In this document: piece by piece, positions 60,655 through 64,000 of the stretch
Numbering within the stretch: the first letter of the stretch is position 1
Layout of the letters: the number at the start of each line of letters is the position of its first letter
DNA from: a bacterium
Lineage (GTDB): Bacteria > Bdellovibrionota_C > UBA2361 > RFPC01
DNA: 64,000 bases
NCBI GenBank assembly: GCA_030431715.1
Contig: JAUIIO010000001.1
Location: forward strand, 1-64,000
Direction: 5' to 3'
Notes under the pieces: generated by a model
What the model saw: only the letters and a program-made list of their open reading frames with translations
What the model was told of the DNA's origin: nothing
Databases searched by the model: none
Translations under genes and position numbers: made by a program

Positions 60655-61704
60655 ACGGCTCGATAATTCAGTAACTTTTCTTGATTGAGTCGACCAGCTC
60701 TCTGCGAAATAGCTTACAATGAAATCCGCGCCAGCTTGAAGCAGTCCCTGTGATACCCGTTGCTGCATAGCCTGTGGGGAGAGTCTCATCTGTTTCGCCG
60801 TCTCTTCAAGCAATAGATGTTCGCCACTGGTTATTACAGCTACGATCGGGTTCGTGGTCATCTTTCGGGCACGATAGATAATATCCTGATATCCGAATGC
60901 GGGCTTTACAACGACCATATCCCCATACTCATAAAGGTCCTCTGATATTTCGCGTAAAGCTTCTTTCGTGTTATTACAGGGGACTTGGTAGCTTCGCTTA
61001 TCCTTAAGCTCTCCGAGGTGAAAGGCCTCACTCTGAAAGGGGCCAAAGAAGGAGGACGCAAATTTCACAGACTGATTTGTAATAGCGACTTCATAGTGTC
61101 CTGTAGCATCAAGGGCTTGCCTGAGATGTTTGACAATTCCCGGAGTCATCCCACTTGGCATTAAGACATCAACTCCACTTCGAGCCAGAAGTAAGCTTTG
61201 TTTTGTAAGGACATGCAGTGTGCGTTCCGTGTCGATTTTTCCGTCAAGAATAAGCCCACAATGCCCCTCAGGAGTATACTGACACACACAAACATCGGCG
61301 AATATGGTGAGCTCTGGGACGTGCTCCTTTAGGAGTTGGGTTGCTCGAGGTATAAGTCCTTCTACTTCAAGTGAAGTTGACCCATCACTTTTTCGGTGAC
61401 GTGGAATACCAAACAGTAGGAGCGCACGTATGCCACACGCAGTGACCTCACGGGCGAATTCAGTTACTTTGTCGATTGAAACACTCTTTGCTTGTGGGAT
61501 GGCGTTTGAAGGAGCAAGTATGCCCTTTCCTTCGACAAGAAAGACGGGTTGAATAAAATGAGCCGGGGAAAGTTTTGTGAAAGCGCTGGATCGGTTTGGA
61601 GAGATACGGTTTGAAGGGGCGCTTGAAGAGACAGAGGTGGCCTGCCTCGATAACAGAGACCTGATAATCGTGCGTACTTCTCTGGATGAGTCCGGGGCAA
61701 GCAT
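60643..61704 (-). CDS. hemB: Porphobilinogen synthase (HemB), divergent
   Basis: A 353-residue member of the ALA dehydratase family, which joins two 5-aminolevulinates in haem synthesis. Retained: zinc Cys 139, 141, 149 in DVCVCQYTPEGHCG, Lys 214 in QSVKFASSFFGPF and Schiff-base Lys 267 in MVVVKPAFGYQDII. Changed from the usual pattern: Y-S-A-K is Q-S-V-K, FGPFR is FGPFQ (Gln 224), GDRK-x-YQ is KDKRSYQ (Lys 236 where Arg is expected), SDM is SGM, and SGEY is SGEH (His 296). Several of these residues hold substrate carboxylates, so it may be a working but drifted HemB or a paralogue with another substrate. It is transcribed away from the DUF4105 gene end. Confidence 0.75.
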   Translation of the reverse strand: MLAPDSSREVRTIIRSLLSRQATSVSSSAPSNRISPNRSSAFTKLSPAHFIQPVFLVEGKGILAPSNAIPQAKSVSIDKVTEFAREVTACGIRALLLFGIPRHRKSDGSTSLEVEGLIPRATQLLKEHVPELTIFADVCVCQYTPEGHCGLILDGKIDTERTLHVLTKQSLLLARSGVDVLMPSGMTPGIVKHLRQALDATGHYEVAITNQSVKFASSFFGPFQSEAFHLGELKDKRSYQVPCNNTKEALREISEDLYEYGDMVVVKPAFGYQDIIYRARKMTTNPIVAVITSGEHLLLEETAKQMRLSPQAMQQRVSQGLLQAGADFIVSYFAESWSTQSRKVTELSSRLTS

Positions 61705-61804
61705 GGCTCTTCAAAATCCTTTTTCTACCGCGTACAGTATAGCGTAAATCTGATGTGACTCAAATAATCTGTGAATGATCAAGTTACGGTGAGGTGGTGC
61801 AGGC

Positions 61805-61891
61805 TGAACACTTACAGTGCCTTAGCTGCATTCTACGATGGGCCGTGAACGCTTACGGTGCAGGTTTAGGTATAGGTTAAGGTTCAGGTAT
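61805..61891. repeat. Direct repeats and AGGTNN hexamer array upstream of hemB
   Basis: TGAACACTTACAGTGC (61805-61820) and TGAACGCTTACGGTGC (61846-61861) are 16-base direct repeats with two differences, 41 bases apart. Straight after the second come five AGGTNN hexamers in a row (61862-61891). The stretch lies between the DUF4105 stop and the hemB start on the minus strand, so it is in the hemB leader or promoter. Confidence 0.6.
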
Positions 61892-61900
61892 ATCAGGGAT

Positions 61901-63802
61901 TTAGAGGTAGAGGTCGATGTAGAGCATTCCCTGATCGGAGTGTTCATGGAATCTAAATGTGCGACCTACCTCAAAGCGTAAGGCCGACTCTGAGGAGAGC
62001 GAGAGTCGGGGGGAGGCGGTGAGTGAGTAGTGGGTGTTCTCTTCGCCGATAAACATTCGCCCCCCACGTGCTTCAAGTTGGAAGGCCGCATCATTGCTCA
62101 AGTGATAGATGAGCCCGGCGGTAGCGCCGTTGCCGATACTTGAGTTATGATCATAACTTCCATGAAGTTCGACATTAAGATCTGCTAAAAGGTAGAAGAA
62201 GCTGTGATCATTTCCAAGTTCAAATGCTTTACCAAAACCAAGGTCAAGGTGGGGCAGGAGCGAATCACTATCGCTTTTGGATCTCATTCGATCTGCACTC
62301 ACGTCAAGAGCCCAAGAGAGAGGAGAAGAGAATGGTGTGTTTGTATTTAATGAGATGACATCGATAAAAGTAAATTTCTGAAATTCGATATCTCCTTCTT
62401 CACGATAAGATGCGCCTAGACCAAAAAATTCAATCTGAGATCCTGGTGTGTAGCCTCTTTTCGGATCTAAGAGGCTGTGATACGCCGGGCGCAGCTCGAG
62501 TTCTCCGCGCCAGTTATTTGAGACTTTGCCAGCCCCAACCGAGAGTCTCATTGTGCCGTGACCGTTTTCCGGGGAGATAGGAGAAGGGACCTCTACAGAT
62601 GGAGAGATGGTGTCCACCTTGCTACGCTCGGAAAGTATCTCGAACATTCTTTTGTCCAGAATTTTTGTCTCATCACTACGATATCTCTCCTTATAGCTCA
62701 GGTAATCATATGCAAGATCGAGAGCAGCAGCGCGAGTAGCTGTTGAGGAGCCTGACAGGAGCTCCGGAAGTGGGGTATTTATCTGATCGATAAGCAGTTG
62801 TGCTAGTGATCTGGCATCGTTAGTTGCTTCGGCAGTTTTTGCTTTTAAAACCGTGGCCTTTGAGGGGCGAAATACGGGGGAGAGATCCTGTAGGTTGCCT
62901 AGGGCCTTCACGGTATCAATAGGGATTACCCACATCGAGGCTGAGGAGAGCAGGTTTAGCTCGGGCCGCGCTGCGTCAAGAAGTGCTAGGAGGTGGTATG
63001 AGCAGTTTTCATCAAAGTAGTAGTAGTCTGAAGAGACACTTCGAAGCTCCCAGAGGTGTCTCACCAATCGATCTACTTCGTCTTGGGTAAAGTCTAGTTT
63101 GTATTCCCAGATATCCCGGCTTTCAATATCACTATAGCGAGTAACGAGCTTGTAGTAGGGAGCTATGTTGTAAAAGCCCTGATACCCACCTGTGACTCCG
63201 AGAAAGGCGTACGTCAGAGCATCTTCCCCTGATGTTGCTGCGGAGTAGTTCACAGCATAGGAGAGCAGGGGAGCTTCTTCAGCCGTCTTACTTTGATCAA
63301 GCCGCAGGAGTGTGTGGCCAAAAGCAGAGGCCGGGTTGTTAATAAAGGAGGTTGGGAATACAAGAGTGACACTTGCCGCGTCTATCCCTGTTTGCCACTC
63401 TTTAAATTCTAAACAATCGATTTCTAAAAGTTTCGCTGGGTCAAACGTGAGCTTTGACTTCAACCAATGATAACGAGCGACAAATTGACATTGTGGGTGA
63501 AGGGTCCCTTCTTTTTTGGGGTGGAAAAAAGCCTTGATGGTCTGTTCCAGCTCTGCTGATGCATCGTATTTGCCGTTTTCAGAGAGGAAAAAGATATCAT
63601 CATCGATAGTGCTCTTCACATCTGATATTGGACGATATGGCACATAGTGCATGAGGCTCTGCCACTCGCGAGAGCTGGCAAGAACCATCTCTCTAGCTTG
63701 GTTCTGCAGTTGTTCCAAGTAGTCGACGGCATTCGTTTCCTCGGCTTGAAGAATAGGTGTCGTCAGGAGGAGTAATGCTAATGTGAGATAATATGGCCGC
63801 AT
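61901..63802 (-). CDS. DUF4105 (Lnb-like) protein with C-terminal beta-barrel
   Basis: A 633-residue exported protein. The ATG at 63802 gives a clean signal peptide (MRPYYLTLALLLLTTPILQA); a GTG 14 codons earlier is possible but neither has a good ribosome-binding site. Residues about 135-300 carry the DUF4105 signature, VTLVFPTSFINNPASAFGHTLLRLDQS, LSYAVNYSA, and YYFDENCSYHLLALLDAARPEL with conserved His and Cys. In Bacteroides the related Lnb N-terminal domain is a lipoprotein N-acyltransferase. Residues about 410-633 alternate aromatic and polar residues and end LYIDLYL, as in an outer-membrane barrel. Family function outside Bacteroides is unproven. Confidence 0.75.
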   Translation of the reverse strand: MRPYYLTLALLLLTTPILQAEETNAVDYLEQLQNQAREMVLASSREWQSLMHYVPYRPISDVKSTIDDDIFFLSENGKYDASAELEQTIKAFFHPKKEGTLHPQCQFVARYHWLKSKLTFDPAKLLEIDCLEFKEWQTGIDAASVTLVFPTSFINNPASAFGHTLLRLDQSKTAEEAPLLSYAVNYSAATSGEDALTYAFLGVTGGYQGFYNIAPYYKLVTRYSDIESRDIWEYKLDFTQDEVDRLVRHLWELRSVSSDYYYFDENCSYHLLALLDAARPELNLLSSASMWVIPIDTVKALGNLQDLSPVFRPSKATVLKAKTAEATNDARSLAQLLIDQINTPLPELLSGSSTATRAAALDLAYDYLSYKERYRSDETKILDKRMFEILSERSKVDTISPSVEVPSPISPENGHGTMRLSVGAGKVSNNWRGELELRPAYHSLLDPKRGYTPGSQIEFFGLGASYREEGDIEFQKFTFIDVISLNTNTPFSSPLSWALDVSADRMRSKSDSDSLLPHLDLGFGKAFELGNDHSFFYLLADLNVELHGSYDHNSSIGNGATAGLIYHLSNDAAFQLEARGGRMFIGEENTHYSLTASPRLSLSSESALRFEVGRTFRFHEHSDQGMLYIDLYL

Positions 63803-63840
63803 CTGCGGGAAGAGGAAAGGGGTACAACGTGAACATTGTG

Positions 63841-63911
63841 ACACAGGAGCTCGCGGAGAGAACGGAGGAGGAAACTCTAACCCTCCGCGTTCTCTCCGCG
63901 AGCTCCTGTGT
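63841..63911. repeat. Long palindromic intergenic repeat, copy B
   Basis: ACACAGGAGCTCGCGGAGAG onward (63841-63868) pairs with 63882-63911 (ends GCGAGCTCCTGTGT); the arms are 28 and 30 bases and differ only by a missing CG in the left arm, with a 13-base loop. It shares ACACAGGAGCYCRCGGAGA and ACGCGGAG with copy A. No gene follows to the right edge (63912-64000). Confidence 0.82.
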
Positions 63912-64000
63912 TTTAAACTTTCAGAAAATAGAGCCTAAACGTTCTGGCTGTATCCGCTGAGAGCTGCGTCTGATTTTACAACTTCGTGTAAAGAAGCAAG

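Overview
The window looks like a stretch of chromosome from a Gram-negative, respiring, heterotrophic bacterium of moderate GC content. The evidence is outer-membrane beta-barrels, LolA-like and lipoprotein signals, a proton-pumping complex I, an electron-transfer-flavoprotein:quinone-type oxidoreductase, diaminopimelate synthesis and Tad-type pilin-like proteins. Lineage cannot be fixed from sequence alone. The mix (Lys-rich HU with an H1-like tail, membrane spermidine synthase, planctomycete-like dockerin repeats, FeeM-type acyltransferase) would fit an uncultured relative of the former Deltaproteobacteria or a neighbouring phylum; this is inference. No tRNA, rRNA, CRISPR array, transposase or phage gene was recognised.

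Layout. 1-3.2 kb: small, mostly membrane or uncharacterised proteins (DUF952, DUF3592-like, PH-domain-like). 3.6-14.05 kb: the most unusual block, a FeeM-like N-acyl amino acid synthase converging on a six-gene minus-strand operon (RND/MMPL exporter, LolA-like periplasmic protein, AMIN-plus-beta-barrel protein, E1/ThiF-nitroreductase fusion, 4-cresol-dehydrogenase-like flavoprotein, O-methyltransferase). I read this as a candidate pathway that makes, oxidises, methylates and exports a lipid-amino-acid or phenolic metabolite. 14.7-18.5 kb: a MarR regulator divergent from a polyamine operon (a stand-alone membrane half of a spermidine synthase, SpeD, a full membrane spermidine synthase). 18.5-24.9 kb: housekeeping and unknown genes (TerB-like, Trm112, EamA transporter, NAD synthetase, HelD-like helicase).

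25.2-41.1 kb: complex I genes nuoC-D-E-F-G-H-J-K-L-M-N, lacking nuoA, nuoB and nuoI, running straight into three lysine/diaminopimelate genes (dapC-like, dapE, dapD). 41.1-51.2 kb: secreted proteolysis and surface genes: a subtilase with a Pro-Thr linker, two tandem M4 metalloproteases each ending in six dockerin-like EF-hand repeats, and three TadE/TadG-like proteins. 51.3-64 kb: oligoendopeptidase F, a nucleoid HU protein with its own structured leader and terminator, a lipoprotein, an EtfD/HdrD-like membrane Fe-S protein, a CNNM/CorC-family transporter, a PHP-like protein that has lost most metal ligands, a divergent HemB, and a DUF4105 outer-membrane-type protein. Two copies of one long palindromic intergenic repeat lie at 59.15 and 63.84 kb.

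The strongest candidate for something undescribed is the FeeM-associated operon (3.6-14.05 kb). The dockerin-bearing protease pair, the altered HemB and PHP proteins, and the complex I operon without A, B and I also deserve attention. Most names rest on motif recognition by eye, with no database search.
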